The translations under genes and the position numbers were made by a program. The notes under the pieces were generated by a model. It was not told where the DNA came from. It made no database searches and saw only the letters and a program-made list of their open reading frames with translations. 64,000 nucleotides of DNA from Methanocella conradii HZ254 (GTDB lineage Archaea; Halobacteriota; Methanocellia; Methanocellales; Methanocellaceae): NCBI RefSeq assembly GCF_000251105.1, contig NC_017034.1, positions 1,426,001 through 1,490,000 of the forward strand. Reading direction: 5' to 3'. Positions 24,425-32,507 of this stretch are shown here, piece after piece (the stretch's first letter is position 1; every line of letters starts with the position of its first letter).

Positions 24425-24969
24425 GCCAGCACCTTGTATATCTTCACGTCAGAGTTCTCATATACCAGCTTGAAATACTCCTCATCCTCGAATTTTTGGT
24501 GGTCGCCATAGACCCATTCGTAGCCTGAGAAAGTCTGGCGCTCAGGGAGGAACACGTAGCTGCAGTTCTCCTCCCTGGCCAGCCTGTGCGCCACTCCAGG
24601 ATCATTGGTCGTATAAATAGTATTTGTATCGCTCATATACTTGATGGGGTTAGGAGCGTTCGCCCAGTCGCCGCCTATCGTGGACACCCTCGTCGTCATG
24701 CCCATGATCAGCTCCGCCCCGAAGATGTCGGCCACGAACTTGTCCGACTCATTGGTATTAGCGTTAATCCATCCGGTAGCCTCCATCTCTCCAGGGGTTA
24801 CCACCCGGCTGTACCATGCGTCCGCGTTAACCTTTACCTCCGGCAACATGAAATAGCTGGAAGTCGTGGGTATCAAAAAGTTGCCCTCCATAAAATAGGC
24901 TTCATTTATAAATAGCAAAAACATCGCCATTACAAGCCCGTATTTTAGTAAGTCGACTGGCCCGGCCAT
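24421..24969 (-). CDS. Separate soluble module with one membrane anchor, partner of the GT-C-like half
   Basis: 182 aa. One N-terminal helix (LLKYGLVMAMFLLFINEAYF) anchors an outward domain. The domain has the same layout as the soluble modules of the 731- and 622-aa genes: ATGWINANTNESDKFVADIF, a TTRVSTIGGDW segment in the place of the GR-x4-G motif, then NCSYVFLPERQ and a KLVYENSDVKIYKV end. It is the first gene of the operon, overlapping the 373-aa gene by 4 bp. So one fused membrane protein seems split into two genes in reversed order. Confidence 0.68.
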   Translation of the reverse strand: MAGPVDLLKYGLVMAMFLLFINEAYFMEGNFLIPTTSSYFMLPEVKVNADAWYSRVVTPGEMEATGWINANTNESDKFVADIFGAELIMGMTTRVSTIGGDWANAPNPIKYMSDTNTIYTTNDPGVAHRLAREENCSYVFLPERQTFSGYEWVYGDHQKFEDEEYFKLVYENSDVKIYKVLA

Positions 24970-25092
24970 ATTAAGCTCTACTTACCGACCTTTTATATAA
25001 TATAGTTTACTGCTATCGGGAGCGTTGCCATGCTGGCGCTTGCCTTGTAAGTATGAAAAGGTATATGTGCGAGGCATAGTATAAACAAAGCC

Positions 25093-26961
25093 GTGTACCT
25101 GCTTGGCATACCTGGCGTATTATTTCTCGGCCTGACGGCCCTTTTCGGCTATACAGTATTGAAGGCCTTAAATCTACCATTAAAAGGCATGGAATGTGTC
25201 GTTGCTTCGCCGGTAGCCGGCATCATCGTAGCCTCATGGCTATGCCTCCTGCCATACCTGCTATCAGGCAGCATCGAAGCAGGAATCCTCATATCGATGC
25301 TTATAATGCTGGCGGCCATCCTATGGATCCGGCCTTCGCCGCCCATCCTGGAAAAGGACCCCCTGCCGCTCGTGGCAGCCATTGCCATCGTGGGCTTTGC
25401 TTTCATGTTTTTCGGCCTCTTTACTTACTTTAATGGAGAGTACCACGCCGCTTTCCCATTTTACGGCGACGCGGCCTTCCATGCTGCCGTGATCAACTCG
25501 TTCTCGGAGGGCTATAACGAGCCGCCCTCATATCCAATGATGGCCGGGCAGCCGCTACGATACACTTTTCTGATTGACTTTTACTCTGCGGCGCTGAATG
25601 TGCTGGGCCTGGGCCTGCAATGGAGCGTCGTACTCCCGGGCTGGCTCCTGCTCTCAGGCCTCCTCTCACTTATATATTTCCTTGGCGCCAGGTTCATTGG
25701 AAGGCGGGCGGGCGGCGTCCTGGCGGTAACCCTTCTGGCCTTGAGCGGCGGGCTGGGCTTCCTCTACGCCATAAGCGACTGGCACGCCTCTGGCTCCAGC
25801 ATCATCGATTTCGTAGCAAAAAGCAATCTCAACTATACTACTAAGTATGAGCTGGGAATCGTGTTTACCAACTTCCTCGTTATAGTCCTGGCTCAGCGTA
25901 CCGCCCTGGTTGGCTTTTCGGCTGGCGCCCTCGTCATGCTCGTCCTGTATGCCATGCTCGTTCAGCGCCAGTTTGACGGCAGAGCCGTCCGTAATGGCCT
26001 GTTGGCGTGTGGCGTCCTGGCCGGCCTGCTCCCCTTGTTCCACGTCTACTCATACATCTCAATAATGCTCTCATCTATCCTCCTTCTAGCCATATTCAAG
26101 GAGCGTAAATGGTATCTCTTCATGGCGCCCGCCATACTGCTGGCCATGCCCCAGGCCCTCTGGATATCGGGCCAGATGGGCGTCTCGCACTTCCACGTCC
26201 AATTAGGGTGGATGGCAGGGTCGCTCGCCAGCATGCCAGAGTTCTGGGTTAAGAATATGGGTCTCGAGCTATTCCTGCTGATATGCGGCTTCTTCACCAT
26301 TTCTCGCAAAAACCTTAAGTTCTATCTGCCATTTCTCGCGATTTTCATAATGGCCAACGTCTTCGTTTTTCAGCCCTGGGACTACGATAACCATAAGTTT
26401 TTCAGCTTTTGGCTTATGCCCTCTGTCTTGCTGATGGCCTCGTCGCTCCTTTACGTTTATAGGATTCGATGGGTGGGAAAGCCGCTTTTCGCAGTGCTGC
26501 TAGCGTTTGCGGTGCTAACCGGCGCCCTTGTTGCCGCATTCATCATCGGGCACCCATACGTGGAGCTTAGTAAAGCCGACCTCTACGCTGGAGGGTGGAT
26601 AATCGACAATACGCCTCGAGACTCGGTATTTTTAACGTCGGACTCGCCCATACATGCCGTGACAACAGTGGCGGGCCGTAAATCGTACCTTGGCTACGAG
26701 GGGTGGCTTTACACGCACGGCATCGACTATAGCGAGCGCCTTCGCGCCGAGAAGAAGATGTTCGGCGCATACGATGAGAACGAAACCCTACACCTCCTCA
26801 AGGATAATGGCATCGACTACGTTTTCATAGGGCCGTCCGAAATAAATTCCAGCCAGTTCTACGTGAATGAGCAATTCTTTGAGGATCATTTCCCTTGCGT
26901 GTTTAACTGGACCGATCCGGAATACCACAATACATACCGGATATTTAAAGTAATAACCTGA
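25093..26961 (+). CDS. Multi-pass membrane protein, GT-C glycosyltransferase-like
   Basis: 622 aa from GTG 25093. About 12 helices. Loop residues FYGDAAFHAAVINSFSEGY and PPSYPMMAGQPLRYTFLID hold an Asp after the early helix, as in GT39/GT83-type transferases. The C-terminal soluble module at about 510-610 (DSVFLTSDSPIHAVTTVAGR, YLGYEGWLY, GIDYVFIGPSE) matches the divergent neighbours. It faces them across a 123-bp gap holding both promoters. All four genes probably act in one surface-glycan or protein-glycosylation pathway (inference). Confidence 0.76.
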   Translation: MYLLGIPGVLFLGLTALFGYTVLKALNLPLKGMECVVASPVAGIIVASWLCLLPYLLSGSIEAGILISMLIMLAAILWIRPSPPILEKDPLPLVAAIAIVGFAFMFFGLFTYFNGEYHAAFPFYGDAAFHAAVINSFSEGYNEPPSYPMMAGQPLRYTFLIDFYSAALNVLGLGLQWSVVLPGWLLLSGLLSLIYFLGARFIGRRAGGVLAVTLLALSGGLGFLYAISDWHASGSSIIDFVAKSNLNYTTKYELGIVFTNFLVIVLAQRTALVGFSAGALVMLVLYAMLVQRQFDGRAVRNGLLACGVLAGLLPLFHVYSYISIMLSSILLLAIFKERKWYLFMAPAILLAMPQALWISGQMGVSHFHVQLGWMAGSLASMPEFWVKNMGLELFLLICGFFTISRKNLKFYLPFLAIFIMANVFVFQPWDYDNHKFFSFWLMPSVLLMASSLLYVYRIRWVGKPLFAVLLAFAVLTGALVAAFIIGHPYVELSKADLYAGGWIIDNTPRDSVFLTSDSPIHAVTTVAGRKSYLGYEGWLYTHGIDYSERLRAEKKMFGAYDENETLHLLKDNGIDYVFIGPSEINSSQFYVNEQFFEDHFPCVFNWTDPEYHNTYRIFKVIT

Positions 26962-27014
26962 GAGATGCGTAAGCTATAAATAATAAGAATTGTCTTGTTA
27001 TGTTGTCCTTTTGG

Positions 27015-27089
27015 GCTCCGGTAGTGTAGACCGGCCAATCATGACGGACTCTCACTCCGTCGACTGGGGTTCAAATCCCCACCGGAGCA
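27015..27089 (+). tRNA. tRNA-Glu (anticodon CUC)
   Basis: 75 nt. Acceptor GCTCCGG pairs with CCGGAGC, discriminator A. The T arm is GGGGTTCAAATCCCC. The anticodon stem ACGGA/TCCGT encloses CTCTCAC, giving CUC. No intron and no encoded CCA. Confidence 0.95.
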
Positions 27090-27133
27090 TATTTTATATT
27101 ATCCTCTCGTTTATAATGATGACCAGCATATTT

Positions 27134-27508
27134 TTATTCGCCGGCGAACTCAAGCGGGTCTATCTGGCCCCGGAGGAACGCTATAGTCCTACGCGCGGCC
27201 GAGAGGCACGGCGCGCCACCCACGAGAAGGCAGACGAACAGGGCTTCCATTATCTCTTGCTTCGTGGCCCCCAGGTAAAGCGCTGCCTTAGCATGGGTAT
27301 CGACACACTTTGAGCACTGCTGCTGGGCGGACAGACACATCGCTATAATACGCTTCTGCTTCTCAGATAACGCTCCATCCTTAAGGATAACATCGTCCAG
27401 CCTGGAGATCGTCTCAAACATCTCAGGATCGGTATCCTTAATGGACTCGAGAAGCTGGGGCACGAAGCCCGTCTTTTTATGGAATATTTCAAACTCTTTA
27501 TATGGCAT
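27134..27508 (-). CDS. Carboxymuconolactone decarboxylase / AhpD-like protein
   Basis: 124 aa, one CMD domain. The redox motif is CSKCVDTHAKAALYLGA (CxxC followed by H), the signature of AhpD-type alkylhydroperoxidase relatives rather than of true decarboxylases. KRIIAMCLSAQQ precedes it. It probably acts in disulfide or peroxide chemistry in the cytosol. It lies next to tRNA-Glu and is followed upstream by a small unknown ORF. Confidence 0.85.
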   Translation of the reverse strand: MPYKEFEIFHKKTGFVPQLLESIKDTDPEMFETISRLDDVILKDGALSEKQKRIIAMCLSAQQQCSKCVDTHAKAALYLGATKQEIMEALFVCLLVGGAPCLSAARRTIAFLRGQIDPLEFAGE

Positions 27509-27574
27509 GGACCATTCTCCCTTATAAAATATGTTTTATAAGCTTAAATCCTTACTGGTTAAGCGATTTAGACA

Positions 27575-27718
27575 TCAGTCTATGCCTTTTAGCCTGAACC
27601 GCTCTTCAGCCTCTTCGCCGCGATACCTCGAGTCTTCCATGGCCACGCAAATCTCCTCTACTTCGCCATCCGGTGTCTTCTCGATGCAACGCCGTTTTTT
27701 TCTGGGAGGAAAGGTCAT
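27575..27718 (-). CDS. 47-aa charged hypothetical protein
   Basis: From ATG 27718: MTFPPRKKRRCIEKTPDGEV followed by an acidic EEICVAMEDSRYRGEEAEER stretch. The frame is open further to 27790 but the extra N-terminus is not convincing. No recognised family. Moderate support only from protein-like composition; a clear promoter or ribosome-binding site is not seen. Confidence 0.35.
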   Translation of the reverse strand: MTFPPRKKRRCIEKTPDGEVEEICVAMEDSRYRGEEAEERFRLKGID

Positions 27719-27802
27719 GTTAAAGACATTTATGCGTACGCTCAAATCATTTTGCGATAACTTTAACGGAATTGAAGACGATTGTGACATGGGAGGAATG
27801 CC

Positions 27803-28387
27803 GTGAACGACGTTTTCAAGAATATCTATCTAAGGCGGGCCGTGAGAGACTACAGGCCAGATGATGTTCCGGATGATATTATCAGGGAGCTGATAAAGGC
27901 GGGCACTTATGCTCCGAGCGCAGTGAACAGGCAGCCGTGGAGGTTTGTGGTGATAAAGGACAGGGACATGATTGCGAGGCTTTCGGACCGGGCGAAAAAG
28001 CTATGGCTTGACACGGCCAGGCTTGATGACCCAGAGGCCGCACGGCTTGCCACTGCCATGAGGATGCCGGGCTTTAACATCTTTTATAATGCCCCCGTGC
28101 TCGTCCTCATCTTTGCCGCCCCCGGGGCCATGTACCCAGAATGTGAGTGTGCCCTTGCCGCTGAGAACATGATGCTTGCCGCCCGTTCCCTGGGCATCGG
28201 TAGCTGCTGGATAGGCCTGGCCATGCCGCTCGGCTCCGATAAATCCACGCTTGATGAGCTTAAGGTCCCTGAAGGCCATCGCCTGGTAGCCCCTCTCATC
28301 TTTGGCTACCCCGTGAAGGATGCCCAGACGGCGCCGCCGCGCAATGAAGACGTCATCCTCAACTGGATACAAAAAAGTAGCACCTAA
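27803..28387 (+). CDS. Nitroreductase family protein
   Basis: 194 aa from GTG 27803, which has GGGAGG about 7 nt upstream. FMN-binding motifs are YLRRAVRDYRPDDVP, GTYAPSAVNRQPWRFVVI and the C-terminal GIGSCWIGLA, LIFGYPVKDA. These cytosolic flavoproteins reduce quinones, nitro compounds or disulfides with NAD(P)H; the specific substrate cannot be told. Divergent from the 27575 ORF. Confidence 0.88.
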   Translation: MNDVFKNIYLRRAVRDYRPDDVPDDIIRELIKAGTYAPSAVNRQPWRFVVIKDRDMIARLSDRAKKLWLDTARLDDPEAARLATAMRMPGFNIFYNAPVLVLIFAAPGAMYPECECALAAENMMLAARSLGIGSCWIGLAMPLGSDKSTLDELKVPEGHRLVAPLIFGYPVKDAQTAPPRNEDVILNWIQKSST

Positions 28388-28450
28388 AAATAACCACGGT
28401 GTGGTGAGAACACAGAACAAAGCCTATATTATTCAACGCACGGGCATTAC

Positions 28451-28861
28451 TCATCTTTTTTCGGAAAGATCGGTGATGAAGGCGTAAAAATACATCGGCC
28501 TCCCATCTTTGTCAAAGGCCACGCGGTCGAAGACTTCGACGGGCACCCGTGTTCCATCCTTCCTCACGTATTCTTTCCTGTATATTGCGGGCATCCCTGA
28601 CCTTACCTGGCCTGCGATGATCCCCGACTCCTGCCTGCGCCACTCAGGCGGCGTCAGGTCCTCCACGCGCTTTGAAACTAGCTCTTCTTTAGCATACCCG
28701 ACTAGTCTGGCGAATGCGCCGTTACAGCCTTTTATGATACCCGCAGCGTCCGCTATAATGAAGGGCTGGTACGAGCCTTCTACGGCCTCCAGCAAAAACT
28801 CTATACACTTTCCAAATTCATCCGCGGGCTTTTGGCCTTGCTGCACTTGCATGATTACCAT
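28451..28861 (-). CDS. Stand-alone PAS domain protein
   Basis: 136 aa. A single PAS fold: PFIIADAAGIIKGCNGAFAR, LVGYAKEELVSKRVEDLTPP, then RKEYVRKDGTRVPVEVFDR and the PAC-like FDKDGRPMYFYAFITDLSE. No kinase or DNA-binding domain follows, and there are about 20 residues before the PAS fold. It could be a detached sensor input module acting on another protein, as is common in methanogens. Ligand unknown. Confidence 0.82.
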   Translation of the reverse strand: MVIMQVQQGQKPADEFGKCIEFLLEAVEGSYQPFIIADAAGIIKGCNGAFARLVGYAKEELVSKRVEDLTPPEWRRQESGIIAGQVRSGMPAIYRKEYVRKDGTRVPVEVFDRVAFDKDGRPMYFYAFITDLSEKR

Positions 28862-29060
28862 ATAATTGACCGATATGATAAAAAACTATCATCTCGGCAG
28901 GCCAAAAAGAGCATAACTAAACAATCCATATTCAACCATATATATTCAAAAGCAATAAAATTAGCTACGGGTCGTTTCGTAGCTAAGATAAGCCTTATCA
29001 GGTAACAAGCATTTACATGTTATCGACAACTAATTAAACCATTAAGCACAGGTGAAAAAC

Positions 29061-29441
29061 ATGGATAGGACATTAGGGATATTAATCGTCTCGGCGCTGG
29101 CGCTAGCTCTCCTCACGGCCACTATGGTTAGCGTCGGGCATAACGTCATGAACGAGGACGATGCGCTCAGGATAGCTGAGAATTTTATCACAAACGAAGC
29201 CACCTATAAGTTTGACGGCATGAAGGATACGCTTAAGCTCGACATCACGGGCACGTTCCCCGGCGGGTTTGAGGTTACCGGCTGCTTCATTTCAGCACAC
29301 GGCGGATATGGCGACCGTACCGGCCAGTTCGTCACTGAAGCCCTAACTCCACACACCTGTATAATCATCATCTCAAACGGGAAGGTGGAGTCAGCGACTA
29401 TGGACGGGTCATACGACATGATTTCCCAAAAGCTTATTTAA
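29061..29441 (+). CDS. Secreted or membrane-anchored hypothetical protein
   Basis: 126 aa from ATG 29061, with AGGTGA 7 nt upstream; a GTG nine bases earlier is in frame but lies inside that ribosome-binding site. One N-terminal helix (LGILIVSALALALLTATMVS) is followed by a small outward domain beginning EDDALRIAENFITNEATYKF. That segment resembles a PepSY-like or other small periplasmic fold, but I cannot assign it. It has two Cys (GCFISAHG, PHTCIIII) which could form a disulfide. Confidence 0.65.
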   Translation: MDRTLGILIVSALALALLTATMVSVGHNVMNEDDALRIAENFITNEATYKFDGMKDTLKLDITGTFPGGFEVTGCFISAHGGYGDRTGQFVTEALTPHTCIIIISNGKVESATMDGSYDMISQKLI

Positions 29442-29667
29442 AAACCGCCGCAGGGAACATCCCGCCTTATATTAAAGCGGGATGCTGCGGTGTAGGATTT
29501 CTGGAGATAAGGGTTAGGGGCTATAGCAAAAAGCTGGCTATATACCCCCATCGCCCTAATATTTTAATCTTGGTAGCCATATATTAACTTTCTCTAACGA
29601 TCATTCAACTGACATACGTAACGGGTTTTTTCTAGTGTTTAGAAGGGCCGCCCCCTGCGAAGAAAAA

Positions 29668-29816
29668 ATTTATATACCATCAGGCAATGGAATACACTCG
29701 TTCATACGTTCATCTGTGTTTTCTAAAGACAGCGTGTGCTGTGCCAGTATTCGGCTGGCACTACCATCACATGGTATCTAAAAGAGGCACAACGGATGAA
29801 ATGAGGAGACAGCGTC
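29668..29816 (+). promoter_or_regulatory. Promoter and structured leader of the ribosomal protein operon
   Basis: TATA box AATTTATATACC at about 29668-29679; transcription should begin near 29702. The leader has two adjoining hairpins, GTGCCAG-TATTCGG-CTGGCAC (29741-29761) and TACCAT-CAC-ATGGTA (29762-29776). GAGGAGAC before the ATG at 29817 is the ribosome-binding site. An 18-codon frame from ATG 29771 overlaps the rps13 start and ends at 29827. The hairpins could be the site of ribosomal-protein feedback. The rest of the gap 29442-29667 shows only a GC-rich inverted repeat near 29455-29490 (GCGGGATG) that may be a terminator. Confidence 0.55.
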
Positions 29817-30497
29817 ATGGCAGATAAATCCGATAAGCCTGAAAAGGCAAAGAAAGAGCAAAAGCAAGAGGCTCCCGCAGCGGAGGCCGCTCCAGCTCAA
29901 AAGAAAGGGGGCAAAAAGGAGAAGGCCACAAAGCCCGCAGAAGGGGCCGAGGCACAACACGGCAAGAAACAGCCTAAGATAAAAAAAGCCGAAGAAAAGG
30001 CTAAGGACGAGATTAAGTACATCGTCCGCATCGCGAACACTGACCTGGACGGCACGTCAACCGTACAGTACGCCCTGACGGGCATCAAGGGCATAGGCCT
30101 ACGAGTTTCCAAGGTCATCGCCCGCAAGGCTGGCGTAGACCCCAACGCTATCATGGGATACCTGTCAGCCGAGCAGGTCGACCGCATCAAGAACGTCGTG
30201 GACAACATCGACACGAGCCTGCCCGCATGGATGCTAAACAGGCGCAGCGACATCTATACAGGCGAGAACAGGCACTTACTAGGAACGGACTTGATTCTTG
30301 GCGTGAAGGAAGACATCAACCTGATGAAAAAGATAAGGTGCTATAAGGGAATAAGGCACGAGCGCGGCCAGAAGGTGCGCGGCCAGAGGACGAGGTCGAC
30401 CGGCAGGACCGGCGCCACCGTGGGCGTCATCAGGAAGAAGGAGGCCCCTGCGGCGGCCGCCGCCGGAGCAGGCGAGAAGAAAGAGGAGAAGAAGTGA
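29817..30497 (+). CDS. rps13: Small ribosomal subunit protein S13 with long tails
   Basis: 226 aa, against about 150 for most archaeal S13. The core begins at about residue 66 (IKYIVRIANTDLDGTSTVQY) and contains TGIKGIGLRVSKVIARKAG and the C-terminal KKIRCYKGIRHERGQKVRGQ. The extra 65 residues at the N-terminus are Lys/Glu/Ala/Pro-rich and disordered; another 15-residue Ala/Lys tail ends the protein. First gene of rps13-rps4-rps11-rpoD, the conserved archaeal order. The start is set by GAGGAG upstream. Confidence 0.96.
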   Translation: MADKSDKPEKAKKEQKQEAPAAEAAPAQKKGGKKEKATKPAEGAEAQHGKKQPKIKKAEEKAKDEIKYIVRIANTDLDGTSTVQYALTGIKGIGLRVSKVIARKAGVDPNAIMGYLSAEQVDRIKNVVDNIDTSLPAWMLNRRSDIYTGENRHLLGTDLILGVKEDINLMKKIRCYKGIRHERGQKVRGQRTRSTGRTGATVGVIRKKEAPAAAAAGAGEKKEEKK

Positions 30498-30507
30498 GGC
30501 GATCTGA

Positions 30508-31119
30508 ATGGGATACCCAGGTAAGGCAAAGAAGCTCTACAACACCCCTCACCACCCCTGGCAGAAGGCAAGGATCGACGAGGAGACAGCGCTTGTCAAG
30601 AAATACGGCCTGAGGAATAAGAAAAGCGTCTGGAAGTTCGCCTCCATGCTGAGGAAAATAAGGAGGCAGGCGAGGACCCTGCTCGGCGTTCTGGGCACAG
30701 GGCTGGCCTCCGAGGACTCACACTACGCCCGCGAGGCCAGCCAGATCCAGGCAAAGCTCCAGAGGCTTGGCGTGCTCAAGGAAGACTCGAAGCTCGAGGA
30801 CATCCTGGCGCTAAAGGTGGAGGACTTGCTGGAGAGGCAGCTCCAGACAATTGTCTACAGGAAGGGCTTCGCTAACTCCATGAAGCAGGCGAGGCAATTC
30901 ATAGTGCACGGCCACATCTCCGTCAACGGGCGCAAGGTCACCGTGCCCAGCTACATGGTGCTAAAGGCTGAAGAGGATACTATCGGGTACTACATAGGCT
31001 CTCCGATAACGAAGGAGGCCCTGACGGCGAAGCCGGCCGCGAAGGCGCCGAAGGCTGCGCCGGCTGCCGCGGATGCCGCGGATGCCGCGGCAGCGCCGAA
31101 AGCTCCGAAGGAGGGATAA
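30508..31119 (+). CDS. rps4: Small ribosomal subunit protein S4
   Basis: 203 aa. The S4 RNA-binding domain (RLGVLKEDSKLEDILALKVE, RQLQTIVYRKGFANSMKQAR, HGHISVNGRKVTVPSYMV) is intact. It ends in an Ala/Pro/Lys-rich tail of about 30 residues, matching the tail style of S13 here. Starts 10 bp after rps13. Confidence 0.97.
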   Translation: MGYPGKAKKLYNTPHHPWQKARIDEETALVKKYGLRNKKSVWKFASMLRKIRRQARTLLGVLGTGLASEDSHYAREASQIQAKLQRLGVLKEDSKLEDILALKVEDLLERQLQTIVYRKGFANSMKQARQFIVHGHISVNGRKVTVPSYMVLKAEEDTIGYYIGSPITKEALTAKPAAKAPKAAPAAADAADAAAAPKAPKEG

Positions 31120-31124
31120 GGTAA

Positions 31125-31517
31125 ATGGCAGAACAGATAAAGTGGGCGGTAGCCCACATATTCTCATCGTTTAACAATACAATAATTACCATCACCGATT
31201 TGACCGGCGCCGAGACGCTCGCCAAGACGTCGGGCGGCATGGTGGTCAAGCAGGCCAGGAACGAGAGCTCGCCGTACGCGGCCATGCAGATGGCGGCAAA
31301 CGTGGCAGAGCAGATTAAGGCTAAGGGCATCCAGGGCGTCCACATCAAGGTGCGCGCCCCTGGCGGGAACCGCCAGCGGAGCCCCGGCCCCGGCGCCCAG
31401 GCAGCCATACGGTCGCTCGCCAGGGCAGGCCTGAGGATAGGCAGGATAGAGGATGTCACCCCCATTCCACACGATGGCACGAGGGCTCCGGGTGGAAAGA
31501 GAGGCAGGCGCGTATAA
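31125..31517 (+). CDS. rps11: Small ribosomal subunit protein S11
   Basis: 130 aa, typical archaeal length. AHIFSSFNNTIITITDLTG, GIQGVHIKVRAPGGNRQRSP and the terminal DVTPIPHDGTRAPGGKRGRR are the S11 signatures. It binds 16S rRNA in the platform near the mRNA exit. 5 bp from rps4 and 2 bp from rpoD. Confidence 0.97.
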   Translation: MAEQIKWAVAHIFSSFNNTIITITDLTGAETLAKTSGGMVVKQARNESSPYAAMQMAANVAEQIKAKGIQGVHIKVRAPGGNRQRSPGPGAQAAIRSLARAGLRIGRIEDVTPIPHDGTRAPGGKRGRRV

Positions 31518-31519
31518 GT

Positions 31520-32308
31520 ATGAAGCTTGAGATCCTGGATCTCGGCGACCGGAAGGCCAGGTTCATCCTCTCAGGGGTTACCCCGGCCTTCTCGAACGCC
31601 TTGAGGCGCGCGATGCTTGCCGACATCCCCAAGATGGCCATCGACTACGTCGACATCTACGATAACACCTCGGTCATGTTCGATGAGATGCTCGCCCACC
31701 GGCTTGGGCTGATACCCCTTAAGACTAACCTCAACATGTATAAGCTCAAGGAGGAGTGCGATTGTAAGGGGGCGGGCTGTGCCCTCTGCCAGGTGACCTT
31801 CACGCTTTCTGCCGAAGGCCCCTGCATGGTGCACTCGAGGGACCTGAAGTCGTCTGACCCGGAGACCGTTCCAGCGGACGATAACATCCCCATAATAGAG
31901 CTTAAGGAGGGGCAGAAGCTGGTCTTGACAGCGGTTGCCAGGCTGGGGCATGGCAAGGAGCACGCCAAGTTCCAGCCCGTGTGCCCGCCCGGCTATAAAT
32001 ACGTTCCAATCATCGAAATTTCCGAGAAGTGTGACTCTTGTAAGCAGTGCGTTGAGGCCTGTCCGAGAGGAGTCTTCGCGGTCGATAAGAATAAGGTGGT
32101 CGTCGTGAGCCCCTATGAGTGCTCCATGTGTGAGCTGTGTATGGAGGCGTGTGACATTAATGCCATCAAGGTGTCGGCCGATAACACCGCTTTCATATTT
32201 TCCGTGGAGACGGATGGCTCCTTTAGCGCTGGCGAGGTCGTCACCCGCGCCGCGGATGCAATAAGGGCTAAGGCCGTTGCCCTCGGCGAGGTCATGGAAA
32301 GCCTGTAA
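31520..32308 (+). CDS. rpoD: DNA-directed RNA polymerase subunit D (Rpo3) with ferredoxin-like domain
   Basis: 262 aa, the alpha-like assembly subunit. The dimerisation domain is split by an inserted ferredoxin-like domain with two complete CxxCxxCxxxC sets: CDSCKQCVEACP and CSMCELCMEACD, enough for two 4Fe-4S clusters. A further CDCKGAGCALCQ lies earlier. Methanogens commonly keep both clusters, which may make polymerase assembly sensitive to oxygen (recall/inference). Last gene of the operon. Confidence 0.96.
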   Translation: MKLEILDLGDRKARFILSGVTPAFSNALRRAMLADIPKMAIDYVDIYDNTSVMFDEMLAHRLGLIPLKTNLNMYKLKEECDCKGAGCALCQVTFTLSAEGPCMVHSRDLKSSDPETVPADDNIPIIELKEGQKLVLTAVARLGHGKEHAKFQPVCPPGYKYVPIIEISEKCDSCKQCVEACPRGVFAVDKNKVVVVSPYECSMCELCMEACDINAIKVSADNTAFIFSVETDGSFSAGEVVTRAADAIRAKAVALGEVMESL

Positions 32309-32419
32309 TGTGGCATCTTCGTAATGCCACTCCCTTTTTTATTGATAAATAACTTTATAAACCATAAACATCATTATTATTCCGCCTTAACGTATCTTCA
32401 GGAAGTTTATCTTAAGCCT

Positions 32420-32504
32420 GCGGGGATAGTCAAGCCTGGCCAAAGGCGCAGGACTTAAGATCCTGTCTCGAAGGAGTTCAAGGGTTCAAATCCCTTTCCC
32501 CGCA
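32420..32504 (+). tRNA. tRNA-Leu (anticodon UAA)
   Basis: 85 nt with a long variable arm, as in tRNA-Leu. Acceptor GCGGGGA pairs with TCCCCGC, discriminator A. The anticodon stem CAGGA/TCCTG encloses CTTAAGA, giving UAA. T arm AGGGTTCAAATCCCT. No intron. Confidence 0.95.
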
Positions 32505-32507
32505 CCT

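Noticed and set aside
27531..27806. 91-aa plus-strand ORF
   Set aside because: Low-complexity Ser/Phe-rich shadow opposite the small charged ORF at 27575.
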